NCBI RefSeq assembly: GCF_011089895.1
Contig: NZ_JAANAT010000005.1
Coordinates: 248,001-312,000, forward strand
Direction: 5' to 3'
Origin: Mucilaginibacter inviolabilis
GTDB lineage: Bacteria > Bacteroidota > Bacteroidia > Sphingobacteriales > Sphingobacteriaceae
Length of the DNA stretch: 64,000 bases
Under the pieces are notes generated by a model that saw nothing but the letters and a program-made list of their open reading frames with translations, had not been told where the DNA came from and did not search any database. Position numbers and translations under genes: made by a program. Each line of letters begins with the position of its first letter. The first letter of the stretch is position 1. Positions 8,055 through 17,092 of the stretch are shown here, one piece after another.

Positions 8055-9194
8055 CTATTTCAAAACTTCGCGAGAAATTACAATCCGCTGAATTTCGGAT
8101 GTACCTTCATATATCTGGGTAATCTTGGCATCGCGCATCAAGCGCTCTACATGATATTCTTTCACAAAGCCATAACCACCGTGTATCTGTACAGCTTCGA
8201 CAGTAGTACGCATAGCTACTTCAGATGCAAAAAGTTTGGCCATGGAGCCAGCCTGTGTATATGATTTGCCATGATCTTTTAACCAGGCTGCCTTAAGGCA
8301 TAATAAACGGGCAGCTTCAATCTCGGTAGCCATATCGGCCAGTTTAAACTGAATGGCCTGCAAATCGGCTATAGTTTTACCGAAGGCTTTACGTTCTTTG
8401 GCATACTGAACGGCCAGCTCATGGGCGCCAGATGCTATGCCCAATGCCTGTGCGGCAATACCTATACGGCCACCTTCCAGTGTGCTCATGGCAAATTTAA
8501 ATCCGAAGCCCTCATCGCCTATACGATTCTCTTTAGGCACTTTCACATCGGTAAACATCAGCGAGTGCGTATCAGATCCACGTATACCCATCTTATTTTC
8601 CTTCGGACCTATGGTAAAGCCTTCCATGCCCTTCTCTATAATAAGCGCGTTGATACCGTGATGTTTTTTGGAAGCATCGGTTTGGGCCATTACAATATAA
8701 GTTGATGCGGAATTTCCGTTGGTGATCCAATTTTTGGTACCATTAACCAGGTAATAATCGCCCATATCAATGGCGGTGGTACGCTGCGAGGTTGCATCAG
8801 ATCCTGCTTCCGGCTCCGAAAGGCAGAAAGCCCCTATCACTTCACCTTTAGCCAGAGGCACCAGGTATTTTTGTTTTTGCGCTTCAGAACCATATTTCTC
8901 CAGGCCATAGCAAACCAGCGAGTTATTTACAGAAACCACAACCGATGCCGATGCATCAACTTTAGAGAGTTCCTCCATAACCAACACGTAGGATATGGCA
9001 TCCATACCACTCCCTCCGTATTGCGGCGAAACCATCATTCCCAAAAAGCCCAGCTCGCCCAGCTTTTTTATTTGCTCGGCCGGAAACTTTTGGTGCTCGT
9101 CGCGTTCTATCACTCCCGGCTTTAATTCTGTTTGTGCAAAATCGCGAGCCGCCTGGCGTATCATGAGTTGTTCTTCTGTAAATTCGAATTGCAT
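8055..9194 (-). CDS. Acyl-CoA dehydrogenase (short/medium-chain type)
   Basis: A 379-residue FAD enzyme of the normal family length. Visible hallmarks are GAFCLSEPEAGSDA (flavin/substrate contact), WITNG, the central beta domain, and the C-terminal signature QIHGGYGFVKEYHVERLMRDA followed by IYEGTSEIQR, whose glutamate E363 matches the catalytic base position of MCAD/SCAD. It oxidises acyl-CoA to 2-enoyl-CoA, in fatty-acid or branched-chain amino-acid breakdown. No electron-transfer flavoprotein or thiolase genes are adjacent. A Bacteroidota-type -7 box and a terminator-like hairpin lie upstream. Confidence 0.95.
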   Translation of the reverse strand: MQFEFTEEQLMIRQAARDFAQTELKPGVIERDEHQKFPAEQIKKLGELGFLGMMVSPQYGGSGMDAISYVLVMEELSKVDASASVVVSVNNSLVCYGLEKYGSEAQKQKYLVPLAKGEVIGAFCLSEPEAGSDATSQRTTAIDMGDYYLVNGTKNWITNGNSASTYIVMAQTDASKKHHGINALIIEKGMEGFTIGPKENKMGIRGSDTHSLMFTDVKVPKENRIGDEGFGFKFAMSTLEGGRIGIAAQALGIASGAHELAVQYAKERKAFGKTIADLQAIQFKLADMATEIEAARLLCLKAAWLKDHGKSYTQAGSMAKLFASEVAMRTTVEAVQIHGGYGFVKEYHVERLMRDAKITQIYEGTSEIQRIVISREVLK

Positions 9195-9237
9195 AATATT
9201 TAAAAAAATAAATATAGTAATTACTATGCACGCATAG

Positions 9238-9245
9238 CAAATTTA
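9238..9245 (-). promoter_or_regulatory. Possible -7 promoter box of the acyl-CoA dehydrogenase gene
   Basis: On the minus strand TAAATTTG matches the Bacteroidota TAnnTTTG consensus, 44 bp before the ATG. No clear -33 TTTG is visible; that region is the T-run of the terminator just upstream. Confidence 0.45.
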
Positions 9246-9250
9246 TTGCA

Positions 9251-9280
9251 TAAAAAAAGAGAGCTCTTTTCAAAGCTCCC
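9251..9280 (-). terminator. Strong intrinsic terminator upstream of the acyl-CoA dehydrogenase gene
   Basis: On the minus strand GGGAGCTTT, loop GAAA, AGAGCTCTC, then seven T. The nine-pair stem with a GAAA tetraloop and T-run is a textbook terminator, yet no annotated minus-strand gene lies between it and the divergent XRE gene. It implies a short transcript (small RNA or leader) ending here. Confidence 0.75.
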
Positions 9281-9300
9281 TTTCCCCTAATTAATTTAAA

Positions 9301-9402
9301 CTATTGATTAAACCCAAAACAAAGAACAAAAAATCTCAACTTGGGCGTCTGAGAATTCAAAAAAAGTTTTTCATTGGTAGATGATTTTTTAATTTTTTTC
9401 AC
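9301..9402 (-). CDS. Possible 33-aa leader peptide or small-RNA-encoded peptide
   Basis: A GTG-started frame of 34 codons with a lysine-rich N-terminus (KKIKKSS) and a C-terminal half containing SQTPKLRFFVLCFGFNQ, ending 20 bp before the strong terminator at 9251-9280. It lies in an otherwise empty 400-bp gap between divergent genes. The combination suggests either a translated leader controlling read-through into the dehydrogenase gene or a separate small RNA of about 150 nt. A TGCATTTG, one mismatch from the -7 consensus, overlaps the presumed start, which favours the RNA view. Translation is unproven. Confidence 0.35.
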   Translation of the reverse strand: MKKIKKSSTNEKLFLNSQTPKLRFFVLCFGFNQ

Positions 9403-9595
9403 AGATCAAATGCAGGGCGAGTTGTAGTAAACAATTTTGTTGCCACAATTTTAACTTTTCACTAACTTAAACGTCAGTAAATATCTGTTCAGACATATAT
9501 TATTATCAATATTTTTACGCATTTTTAAATACTTATAGTTATTTATTTTTTCATAAGGGTAATTACCCAATTTATAAACCAAGCCGACACTACCT

Positions 9596-9838
9596 ATGCT
9601 ACTTACTGATTTTGAATACCTTAACAATTCCGACGAAGCCTTTAAAAAAAAAGTAGCCCTGCAGATTAAAAACCTGAGAAGACAGAATCAGGTAACCCAG
9701 GAGAAATTCTTTACCGAAACAAACATCAATATAGCCCGTTTAGAATCAGGCAAAATTGATATCAGATTAGATACTTTAAGGAAAGTTTGTTACTATTTTG
9801 ATGTTTCTTTAGCCGGTTTTTTTCAAGGCATTTATTAA
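9596..9838 (+). CDS. XRE-family helix-turn-helix regulator, 80 aa
   Basis: A small DNA-binding protein consisting of a single HTH_3 domain. The core QIKNLRRQNQVTQEKFF is followed by ARLESGKIDIRLDTLRKV and the typical end YYFDVSLAGFF. The ATG at 9596 fits an AT-rich upstream region. No toxin gene is adjacent, so a toxin-antitoxin role is not supported. It stands between an AT-rich spacer and the M13 peptidase gene 86 bp downstream, in the same direction. Target unknown. Confidence 0.85.
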   Translation: MLLTDFEYLNNSDEAFKKKVALQIKNLRRQNQVTQEKFFTETNINIARLESGKIDIRLDTLRKVCYYFDVSLAGFFQGIY

Positions 9839-9924
9839 ACAGGTATTTTTTTATTAATTTACTATTTCAAATTCTATTATTCCATACATCCGTTGTATTT
9901 TATAACATACACACTCAAAAATTT

Positions 9925-11976
9925 ATGATCAAAAGAACATTCCCCCCGGCAGCTATCGCAATTGTTTTTGGTCTGCTGGCACTTACCGCCTGTAATGATA
10001 AAACCAAGACCTATGCCGATAATGATCCCGTGTTTAAAAACATGGATACAACCGTAAAGCCCGGCGACGATTTTTTTAAGTATGCCAACGGTGCATGGCT
10101 TAAAAAAAATCCCATACCAGCGGCGTATGCTTCCTGGGGAATAGGGAATGTAGTGGAAGAGGAATTGCGCAACCGCATGAAAAAAATAAATGAGGATGCA
10201 CTTAAGGCTGATGCTCCTAAAGGCAGTAATACTCAAAAAATTGGTGATTTTTATTTCAGCGGTATGGATACCGTTGGCATCGAGAAGCAAGGTTTATCGC
10301 CTCTTAAAGATGAGCTCTCTAAAATTGACCAGGTAAAAGATATTAAAGGATTAATAGAGGAGTTTGCACACCTGAGTACCATCGGCGTTACTACACCCCT
10401 GGGTACCTATGCGGGTCAGGATGCTAAAAACAGCGGCAAGATCGTTTTGCAATTGGGCCAGGACGGTATTGGTTTGCCCGATCGTGATTATTATTTTAAT
10501 ACCGATGCACATAGTATTATTGTACGAAACGATTATCAGCAAAAGCATCTGCCCACCCTGTTTAAGCTGATTGGCTTGCAACCCGATGCAGCTACAGCAG
10601 CAACGAAACAGACCTACGCTCTTGAAAAATCACTGGCCGATAGCAGCCGTAAGCTGGAAGATTTGCGCGATCCCTATCATAACTATAATAAAATGCCGCT
10701 GGCTGGCTTAAACAAGTTGGTGCCTGAGGTTGACTGGAAACCCACATTTGAAAAAATGGATTACAAGAATGTGGATACCGTTATTGTTGGTCAGCCAGAA
10801 TATTACCGGGCGCTCAGCAAGGCACTCCATACCTATAATATAGACGACTGGAAAAACTATCTCCGTAAAAACCTGGTGTCAGAGTTTGGCCCTTACCTGA
10901 GTAAACCCTTTGACCAGGAGCTTTTCCGCTTCTACGGCACCGTGCTTAACGGCAAAAAAGAACAACTACCCCGCTGGAAACGCGTACTGGATACCGAAAA
11001 CGGTGTAATGGGCGAAATACTGGGGCAAATATTTGTAAAAGAATACTTTCCAGAAAAAACCAAGGACCGTTATGTGAAATTGGTAGAAACCATGCGTGCT
11101 ACTTTTAAGGAACACATTGAAAAGCTGGACTGGATGAGTCCGCAAACTAAAGAAAAAGCATATTATAAACTGAGCAAAGTAATGCCTAAGGTAGGCTATC
11201 CGGATAAATGGAAAGATTTTTCGAGCCTGGAAATTAACCGTGGCCCCTATGCTTTAAATGTAATGCGTGCCAATAACTGGTGGCATAAATACAGCGCTGC
11301 CAAGCTGGGCAAACCGGTCGACCGTACCGAATGGGGTATAACACCGCAAACATATAATGCCTATTACAATCCATCAAATAATGAAATTGTATTACCTGCA
11401 GGTATATTTACTATCCCGGGTGCCAAGGATGAAGATATTGACGACGCGGTAATATATGGATATGCAGCAGCCTCCACCATTGGTCACGAAATGACTCACG
11501 GTTTTGATGATGAAGGCCGGCAGTTTGATGCCGAAGGCAATTTAAAAGCCTGGTGGCTGCCACAAGATTCGGTAAAGTTTACTCAGCGTGCTCAAATGCT
11601 GGTAAATCAGTTTAATGGCTACAGCATTTATGGCCTGCATGTAAACGGTAAAGCCACACAGGGTGAAAACATTGCCGACCTTGGCGGTATAGTGATTGGT
11701 CTTGATGCCTTTAAGAAAACCGAGCAATATAAAGAAGGAAAAACCATTAACGGATTAACTCCTATACAACGCTATTTCCTGGGTTATGCGCTGGGTTGGC
11801 TTGGGCAGGATCGTCAGGAATCTTTATCCAGCCAGATACTGACCAACCCACACGCTCCTGGCTTTATGCGTGTAAACGGACCATTTACCGATGTACCCGA
11901 ATTTTACGACGCCTTCCACATTAAAAAAGGCGATAAAATGTGGCTTGATCCGGATAAGCGCGTGAAGATCTGGTAA
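9925..11976 (+). CDS. M13 (neprilysin/PepO) family zinc metallopeptidase, lipoprotein
   Basis: A 683-residue secreted endopeptidase for oligopeptides. The signal peptide ends in the lipobox LTAC (C23), so it is predicted to be a lipoprotein. The zinc site HEMTH is at residues 521-525 and the third ligand lies in GENIADLGG (E581). The N-terminal peptidase_M13_N part begins at FKNMDTTVKPGDDFF. Length is normal. A close paralog follows 219 bp downstream in the same direction. A C5-TAAA-G5 repeat and a family-A palindrome separate the two, so they probably do not share one transcript. Confidence 0.95.
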   Translation: MIKRTFPPAAIAIVFGLLALTACNDKTKTYADNDPVFKNMDTTVKPGDDFFKYANGAWLKKNPIPAAYASWGIGNVVEEELRNRMKKINEDALKADAPKGSNTQKIGDFYFSGMDTVGIEKQGLSPLKDELSKIDQVKDIKGLIEEFAHLSTIGVTTPLGTYAGQDAKNSGKIVLQLGQDGIGLPDRDYYFNTDAHSIIVRNDYQQKHLPTLFKLIGLQPDAATAATKQTYALEKSLADSSRKLEDLRDPYHNYNKMPLAGLNKLVPEVDWKPTFEKMDYKNVDTVIVGQPEYYRALSKALHTYNIDDWKNYLRKNLVSEFGPYLSKPFDQELFRFYGTVLNGKKEQLPRWKRVLDTENGVMGEILGQIFVKEYFPEKTKDRYVKLVETMRATFKEHIEKLDWMSPQTKEKAYYKLSKVMPKVGYPDKWKDFSSLEINRGPYALNVMRANNWWHKYSAAKLGKPVDRTEWGITPQTYNAYYNPSNNEIVLPAGIFTIPGAKDEDIDDAVIYGYAAASTIGHEMTHGFDDEGRQFDAEGNLKAWWLPQDSVKFTQRAQMLVNQFNGYSIYGLHVNGKATQGENIADLGGIVIGLDAFKKTEQYKEGKTINGLTPIQRYFLGYALGWLGQDRQESLSSQILTNPHAPGFMRVNGPFTDVPEFYDAFHIKKGDKMWLDPDKRVKIW

Positions 11977-11978
11977 AA

Positions 11979-12000
11979 GCCCCCCAGCCCCCTAAAGGGG
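11979..12000 (+). repeat. C5-TAAA-G5 repeat behind the first M13 peptidase gene
   Basis: GCCCCCCAGCCCCCTAAAGGGG starts three bases after the TAA stop, same orientation as the gene. Confidence 0.85.
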
Positions 12001-12016
12001 TAGCAATAAACAACAC

Positions 12017-12103
12017 ATGTCATTGCGAGGAGGTACGACGAAGCAATCTCCTCGCATACATATAAACGCGAAGAGATTGCTAAACTCTTACTCGCAATGA
12101 CGT
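12017..12103. repeat. REP-like inverted repeat, family A
   Basis: ATGTCATTGCGAGGAGG at the left and ACTCGCAATGACGT at the right, with inner GAAGCAATCTC and GAGATTGC. Imperfect arms. It lies between the two M13 peptidase genes. Confidence 0.85.
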
Positions 12104-12195
12104 TAAGCTGAATTAAGCCCCAACAACACTGTTACAAACACCAGTGAATCAACAGCTTGTTTTTATTTAAATTTGTTGGTAAACATTATACCCAT

Positions 12196-14247
12196 ATGAT
12201 AAAACTTTACAAAACAACGCTTCTTGGTTGTGCCTCCATAGCGCTTTTAGCACTAAGTGCTTATCAGATTGAACAGTCCGAAACTTCAAACGATCCGGTT
12301 TATGATAACCTGGATAAATCCGTTGATCCGCGTACCGATTTTTTTAAATATGCCAATGGCGGCTGGCTTAAACGCAACCCTATCCCGGCAGCATATTCCA
12401 GCTGGGGAATTGGCAATGTGGTGCAGGAAGAGATCCGCAACCGGCTAAAAAAGATCAATGAAGACGCCTTAACCGCCAATGCGCCCAAAGGAAGCACTAC
12501 CCAAAAAATCGGCGACTTTTATTATAGTGGTCTGGATACTGTCAACATCGAGAAACAAGGCATCAATCCTTTAAAAGCCCAGTTGGACCTGATAGATCAG
12601 GCTATCGACATTAACGGTATCTTAAACGCTGCCGCGGTATTAACCACTACAGGCACCCGCAATTTCATTGGCAGCCGGGTTAGCCAGGATGCCAAGAATA
12701 GTTCAAAAATGATGCTGCAGCTTAGTCAGACCGGTTTAGGTTTACCCAACCGCGACTATTATTTTAAAACCGATGCCCGCACTACCCGTGTACGTACCGA
12801 TTATAAAACTAATCACCTGCCAACTATGCTCAAAATCAGTGGTTGGGATGAGCAGCAGGCGGCCAAAGGAGCCGAAAGTATTTATAAGATAGAGCAATTT
12901 TTTGCCGACAGCAGCCGTAAACTCGAAAACCTGCGCGATCCATATCGCAACTATCATAAAATGACCGTTGCGCAATTAAACGCCCTTACTCCCAATATCA
13001 ACTGGACCACTGTATTTAAAACGCTGGAACTAAAACCGGTGGATAGCGTCATAGTTGGTCAGCCTGAATATTACAGGGCTGTTAATACCGCGCTGAAAAC
13101 ATTCCAGCTTGATGATTGGAAAGCTTACCTCCGCTGGAAACTGATATCATCTTATGCCCCCTATCTGAACGCCGCCGCCGAACAGGAAAGTTTCCGTTTT
13201 AGCGGCAAGGTGATATCGGGGCGAAAGGAACAATTACCCCGTTGGAAACGCGTACTGGATACCGAGAACGGATTGATGGGTGAAGCTTTGGGTCAGCTGT
13301 TTGTGAAAGAATATTTCCCGGCAACGGCTAAATTGCGTTATACCGAAATGGTAGAAGCCATCAGACAAGCCTACCGCGAACATATTGCCAAGCTAGATTG
13401 GATGAGCCCCCAAACCAAGCAAAAAGCAATCGTAAAATTGAACGCCATACATCCTAAAGTGGGCTATCCGGACAAATGGAAAGATTTTTCGACCCTGGTG
13501 ATGGACCGTGAGTCGTACGCGGGTAATGTGATGCGTGCCCGGCATTGGGCTTATGCGGTGAACATTAACAAATTGGGCAAACCGGTTGATCATACCGAGT
13601 GGGGCATGACACCGCAAACCTATAATGCCAGCTATAGCCCATCCAATAATGAGATCACACTGCCTGCTGCCCAGTTCACTATTCCCGGTGTTAAGGATAG
13701 CGAGGTTGATGATGCAGTAGCTTATGGCTATGTAGCCGCTTCTACAATTGGCCATGAAATTACGCATGGCTTTGATGATGAGGGCCGCCTGTTTGATGCC
13801 AAGGGCAACTTAAAAACCTGGTGGACCGCCACCGACTCGGTTAAATTCAACCAACGTGCTAAAGTACTGGCCGATCAGTTTAGCAGTTATGTAGTATTGG
13901 ATAGCCTGCACGTAAACGGCAAAGCTACCCTTGGCGAAAACATTGCCGATTTGGGCGGTATTGTTTTAGGCATTGATGCTTTTAAAAAGACCCAGCAATA
14001 TAAGCAGGGTAAACTGATAAACGGATTAACCCCTATGCAGCGGTTCTTCTTAGGCTATGCGCTGGGCTGGCTGGGCCAGGAACGGGATGAGGCCCTGGCC
14101 AATCAGATACTAACGGATGTTCATGCCCCAGGATTTTTGCGTGTAAACGGTCCTTTTAGCGATGTACCTGAATTTTACCAGGCATTTAAAGTTAAAAAAG
14201 GTGATAAAATGTGGATAGACCCGGCTAAGCGGGTAAAGATTTGGTAG
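12196..14247 (+). CDS. M13 family zinc metallopeptidase, paralog of the preceding gene
   Basis: From the ATG at 12196 this gives 683 residues; an upstream in-frame ATG at 12157 would add 13. It is alignable end to end with the previous protein, with HEITH at residues 520-524 and GENIADLGG later, so the zinc site is intact. The lipobox of the first copy (LTAC) corresponds to LSAY here; a cysteine remains in LLGC at position 12, very early for a lipoprotein. The second copy may therefore be periplasmic instead of lipid-anchored. The pair probably arose by tandem duplication, and the two may differ in location or substrate. Confidence 0.93.
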   Translation: MIKLYKTTLLGCASIALLALSAYQIEQSETSNDPVYDNLDKSVDPRTDFFKYANGGWLKRNPIPAAYSSWGIGNVVQEEIRNRLKKINEDALTANAPKGSTTQKIGDFYYSGLDTVNIEKQGINPLKAQLDLIDQAIDINGILNAAAVLTTTGTRNFIGSRVSQDAKNSSKMMLQLSQTGLGLPNRDYYFKTDARTTRVRTDYKTNHLPTMLKISGWDEQQAAKGAESIYKIEQFFADSSRKLENLRDPYRNYHKMTVAQLNALTPNINWTTVFKTLELKPVDSVIVGQPEYYRAVNTALKTFQLDDWKAYLRWKLISSYAPYLNAAAEQESFRFSGKVISGRKEQLPRWKRVLDTENGLMGEALGQLFVKEYFPATAKLRYTEMVEAIRQAYREHIAKLDWMSPQTKQKAIVKLNAIHPKVGYPDKWKDFSTLVMDRESYAGNVMRARHWAYAVNINKLGKPVDHTEWGMTPQTYNASYSPSNNEITLPAAQFTIPGVKDSEVDDAVAYGYVAASTIGHEITHGFDDEGRLFDAKGNLKTWWTATDSVKFNQRAKVLADQFSSYVVLDSLHVNGKATLGENIADLGGIVLGIDAFKKTQQYKQGKLINGLTPMQRFFLGYALGWLGQERDEALANQILTDVHAPGFLRVNGPFSDVPEFYQAFKVKKGDKMWIDPAKRVKIW

Positions 14248-14255
14248 ATTGTAAT

Positions 14256-14292
14256 ATAGATGGATAAGTTTTTTTGAAGCTTATCCATCTAT
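14256..14292. terminator. Bidirectional terminator hairpin between convergent genes
   Basis: ATAGATGGATAAG and CTTATCCATCTAT form a perfect 13-bp stem with a T-rich loop. The right arm overlaps the stop codon of the ADP-ribosylglycohydrolase gene. The terminator role is likely, but no long T-run follows outside the stem. Confidence 0.6.
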
Positions 14293-15239
14293 GTTAAGGC
14301 ATTCCTCATCCGTTGGGCCAGATCCAGGATATCCGGCAATCTTTTTATATCCTTAACCCAATTAACCGGAATTTGATCAGCACCATATAACAATCCTGCC
14401 AACCCGCCTGTTACTGCACCTGTAGTATCAGTGTCCAATCCCAGATTCACCGCTTTCAACACAGCTTCTTTATAAGTATCAGTAGTTAATAAACACCAGA
14501 TACTTGCCTCTAAAGTGTGCAATACATAACCAGTGCTATGTATCTTTTTGGTCTCTATTTGAAATATATTATCCAAAAGCAATCTGTTAAATAAACTAAC
14601 TTCTTCAGGATTGATCGATCGTAATGTTAAAAAATCAGATATCTCTCTTTTTAAATTATGGTATATGGTAAGTTTATCGGTACCCTGGATAAGTTGACGG
14701 GCAAATTCAAGATAATAAAAACAAGCAATTACCGATCGTATATGTCCATGTGTAAGAGACGATACCTGTTTTGTGATCTCGTACCGACTCTCTATTGGCA
14801 TATCCTTTACATACAATACCAAAGGCAGTATTCGCATAAGGCTGCCGTTTCCATTTGATGATTCATCAAATCCTCCTGCTAAATCGGCCCTGCAACCTTC
14901 CAGCAAGCGATTTATTGCCTCTCGTGTAGCTATGCCTACGTCAAAAACTACGCCTGTAGCTGTCCAATAACTTTGATATAACCACGATGTAAAATTGCCA
15001 GCTAATCCCTGTAAATTAAATCCATTAGCGATGCTTTCTGCAAGGCAGAAGGTCAGGGCACTATCGTCGGACCATGTTCCGGGAGGCATATTGTACGTAC
15101 CAAAGCCCATCATATCGGTAACGGGATTTTTTACGCGCTGACTCCTTTCTTCAAATTCCACTGGCACCCCCATCGCGTCTCCAATGGCAACACCGAGCAA
15201 TATATCCTTATAATGATCTCTTTTATTGGCCAACTTCAA
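14289..15239 (-). CDS. ADP-ribosylglycohydrolase family protein
   Basis: A 316-residue DraG/ARH-like hydrolase that removes ADP-ribose from proteins or small molecules using two metal ions. The metal-binding motifs are GDAMG (residues 20-24), the aspartate pair in TWSDDSA (D58, D59) and the late LDTDTTGAVTGGLAGLLYG. The start is a TTG codon at 15239, and no better ATG is present upstream. It lies 17 bp downstream of the GNAT gene, probably in one operon with it and pepT. No ADP-ribosyltransferase is nearby, so the substrate is open. Confidence 0.9.
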   Translation of the reverse strand: MKLANKRDHYKDILLGVAIGDAMGVPVEFEERSQRVKNPVTDMMGFGTYNMPPGTWSDDSALTFCLAESIANGFNLQGLAGNFTSWLYQSYWTATGVVFDVGIATREAINRLLEGCRADLAGGFDESSNGNGSLMRILPLVLYVKDMPIESRYEITKQVSSLTHGHIRSVIACFYYLEFARQLIQGTDKLTIYHNLKREISDFLTLRSINPEEVSLFNRLLLDNIFQIETKKIHSTGYVLHTLEASIWCLLTTDTYKEAVLKAVNLGLDTDTTGAVTGGLAGLLYGADQIPVNWVKDIKRLPDILDLAQRMRNALT

Positions 15240-15256
15240 ATCGGTTTTAATATGTT

Positions 15257-15757
15257 TTACAACTCCTTCCGCATTACATAATCATTCATCCAATACGGGC
15301 CAATGGCTATATCCTCTTCTGAAGCGACTACGAATCCCATTTTTTCATAAAAGGTTTTGGCGTTGTTATAGCGGTTCACATTCAATTCCAGTATCTGTTT
15401 ACCGGCATCTGTTGTTCTTTGAATCACTTCATTAATTAGCACTTTACCATAACCTTTACCTTGTGTTTTGGGCAGGCAATACAGCTTATGCAGTTTATAA
15501 ATATCAGCATCCTCTTCACGCGGCGAATAGGCTGCAAAAGCTACAGGCTCTTCTCCTTCCAATAACAGGATAAAAGTTTGCGCACCGGTTTCAATCTGCT
15601 TGCTGATCTTATCCGTCGAGTAGATCTCATTCAGCATAAAAGAGATCTGTTCTTTTTCCAGTATCGGACTGTAAGTAACCCACCAGGTTTGGTCGGCTAT
15701 TTGGATGATGGTTTCTACATCATTTACGGTCGCTGTTCTTATTGTATACATATTCAA
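15257..15757 (-). CDS. GNAT family N-acetyltransferase
   Basis: A 166-residue acetyltransferase. The acetyl-CoA pyrophosphate loop is QGKGYG at residues 99-104, preceded by the beta4 strand KLHKLYCLP and followed by NVNRYNNAKTFYEKMGF, the typical motif B end. Length and layout are standard. The acceptor is unknown. It is 6 bp from the end of pepT and 17 bp before the ADP-ribosylglycohydrolase gene, all on the minus strand, so the three are probably co-transcribed. Confidence 0.92.
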   Translation of the reverse strand: MNMYTIRTATVNDVETIIQIADQTWWVTYSPILEKEQISFMLNEIYSTDKISKQIETGAQTFILLLEGEEPVAFAAYSPREEDADIYKLHKLYCLPKTQGKGYGKVLINEVIQRTTDAGKQILELNVNRYNNAKTFYEKMGFVVASEEDIAIGPYWMNDYVMRKEL

Positions 15758-15763
15758 ATCTTA

Positions 15764-17014
15764 TTAACTTTTTTCTTCCCAGATCATGCAGAGGTGCAAT
15801 ATGGTTTCCACGGCTTTTTGCATATCCTGTACCGATACCCATTCCTGTTTGCTGTGAAAAGCATGTTCGCCTGCGAATATATTAGGACAAGGCAAACCCA
15901 TGAAGGACAATCTGGATCCGTCGGTGCCTCCCCTGATGCTGCAAAGTTTGGCTTTAATACCTGTACGACCGATGGCTTCCATAGCATACTCTACAATCTC
16001 CGGATGCTTATCCAATACTGTTTTCATATTGCGGTATTGCTCGCTTACCGTTAAACTATAAGTTGATGCAGGATATTTTTTTAATACCAAGTCAGCCGTT
16101 TTGCGGATCACATCAGCATGATCACTCAATTTTTTTGCGTCAAAATCACGGATGATAAAATCAATGCCGGCAGTCTCTACATGCCCTTCAATAGCTACGG
16201 GGTGTATAAAACCCTGCATACCTTCTGTATGCTCGGGCGACAAATCATCAGGCAAAGCGGCGATGATCTCTCCTGCAATTTTAATGGCGCTTTCCATTTT
16301 ACCCTTGGCAAAGCCCGGGTGCGAGCTTACGCCATTAATGGTTAATCTTGCTCCATCTGCCGAGAAAGTTTCATTTTCCATATTACCTGCGCTTTCACCA
16401 TCCATAGTATAACCGGCATAGGCACCCAGTTTGGCAATATCTACATGATCAACTCCATGGCCCACCTCTTCATCGGGGGTAAATAATATCCGGATATCAC
16501 CATGTTTTATTTCGGGGTGGTTCATCAGCTGGTAACAAGCGTCCATGATCTCGGCAACACCGGCTTTATTATCGGCTCCCAATAGTGTGGTACCGCTTGC
16601 AGTTATCACATCGTTACTTATTTGATTTTTCAAGTCGGGGTGTTCCGCCTGCTTTATAATCTGAGAAGTATCATCCGGTAATATAATATCCTGTCCCTGG
16701 TAATTTTTATGAACAATGGGCTTTACGTCTTTCCCGCTGCAATCGGGCGCGGTATCCATGTGCGAGCAAAAACAAATTACAGGCACCTGTTTATCTGTAT
16801 TGGATGGTATAGTGGCATATACATAACCATATTTGTCCATATGGGCATCGGCAACTCCTATGCCTAAAAGCTCATCAACCAGCAGCCGTGCCAAATCTTT
16901 TTGCTTTTCTGTCGACGGAAATGAAACAGAAGAGGGGTCTGATTGCGTATCAAGGGTAACGTAACGCAAGAAGCGTTCGGTAACGGTAAAGTTTAATAAT
17001 GAATGAAAATTCAT
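15764..17014 (-). CDS. pepT: Peptidase T (tripeptide aminopeptidase)
   Basis: A 416-residue M20B zinc aminopeptidase that removes the N-terminal residue of tripeptides in the cytoplasm. Metal ligands are visible in CSHMDTAPDCSG, GADNKAGVAEIMD and TPDEEVGHGVD, and the C-terminal histidine lies in GEHAFHSKQEW. The ATG at 17014 (MNFHSLLNF) is chosen because the 15 residues from the earlier ATG at 17059 have no counterpart in the family and the remaining length fits PepT. It is first in a probable operon with the GNAT and ADP-ribosylglycohydrolase genes. Confidence 0.95.
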   Translation of the reverse strand: MNFHSLLNFTVTERFLRYVTLDTQSDPSSVSFPSTEKQKDLARLLVDELLGIGVADAHMDKYGYVYATIPSNTDKQVPVICFCSHMDTAPDCSGKDVKPIVHKNYQGQDIILPDDTSQIIKQAEHPDLKNQISNDVITASGTTLLGADNKAGVAEIMDACYQLMNHPEIKHGDIRILFTPDEEVGHGVDHVDIAKLGAYAGYTMDGESAGNMENETFSADGARLTINGVSSHPGFAKGKMESAIKIAGEIIAALPDDLSPEHTEGMQGFIHPVAIEGHVETAGIDFIIRDFDAKKLSDHADVIRKTADLVLKKYPASTYSLTVSEQYRNMKTVLDKHPEIVEYAMEAIGRTGIKAKLCSIRGGTDGSRLSFMGLPCPNIFAGEHAFHSKQEWVSVQDMQKAVETILHLCMIWEEKS

Positions 17015-17092
17015 AAAGCTATATATTAGTAAAGTTTTACCGGCAACCGTACCCGGCATGTTCCTTTTGTAAATATTGATTAAAATTTAGCT

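Noticed and set aside
9301..9402. Resemblance of EKLFLNSQTPKL to class I lanthipeptide leaders of Bacteroidota
   Set aside because: No lanthionine synthetase genes nearby and only one cysteine in the peptide, so a precursor role is not supported.
9596..9838. Toxin-antitoxin interpretation of the XRE regulator
   Set aside because: No small toxin-like gene is adjacent on either side; the next genes are a dehydrogenase and an M13 peptidase.
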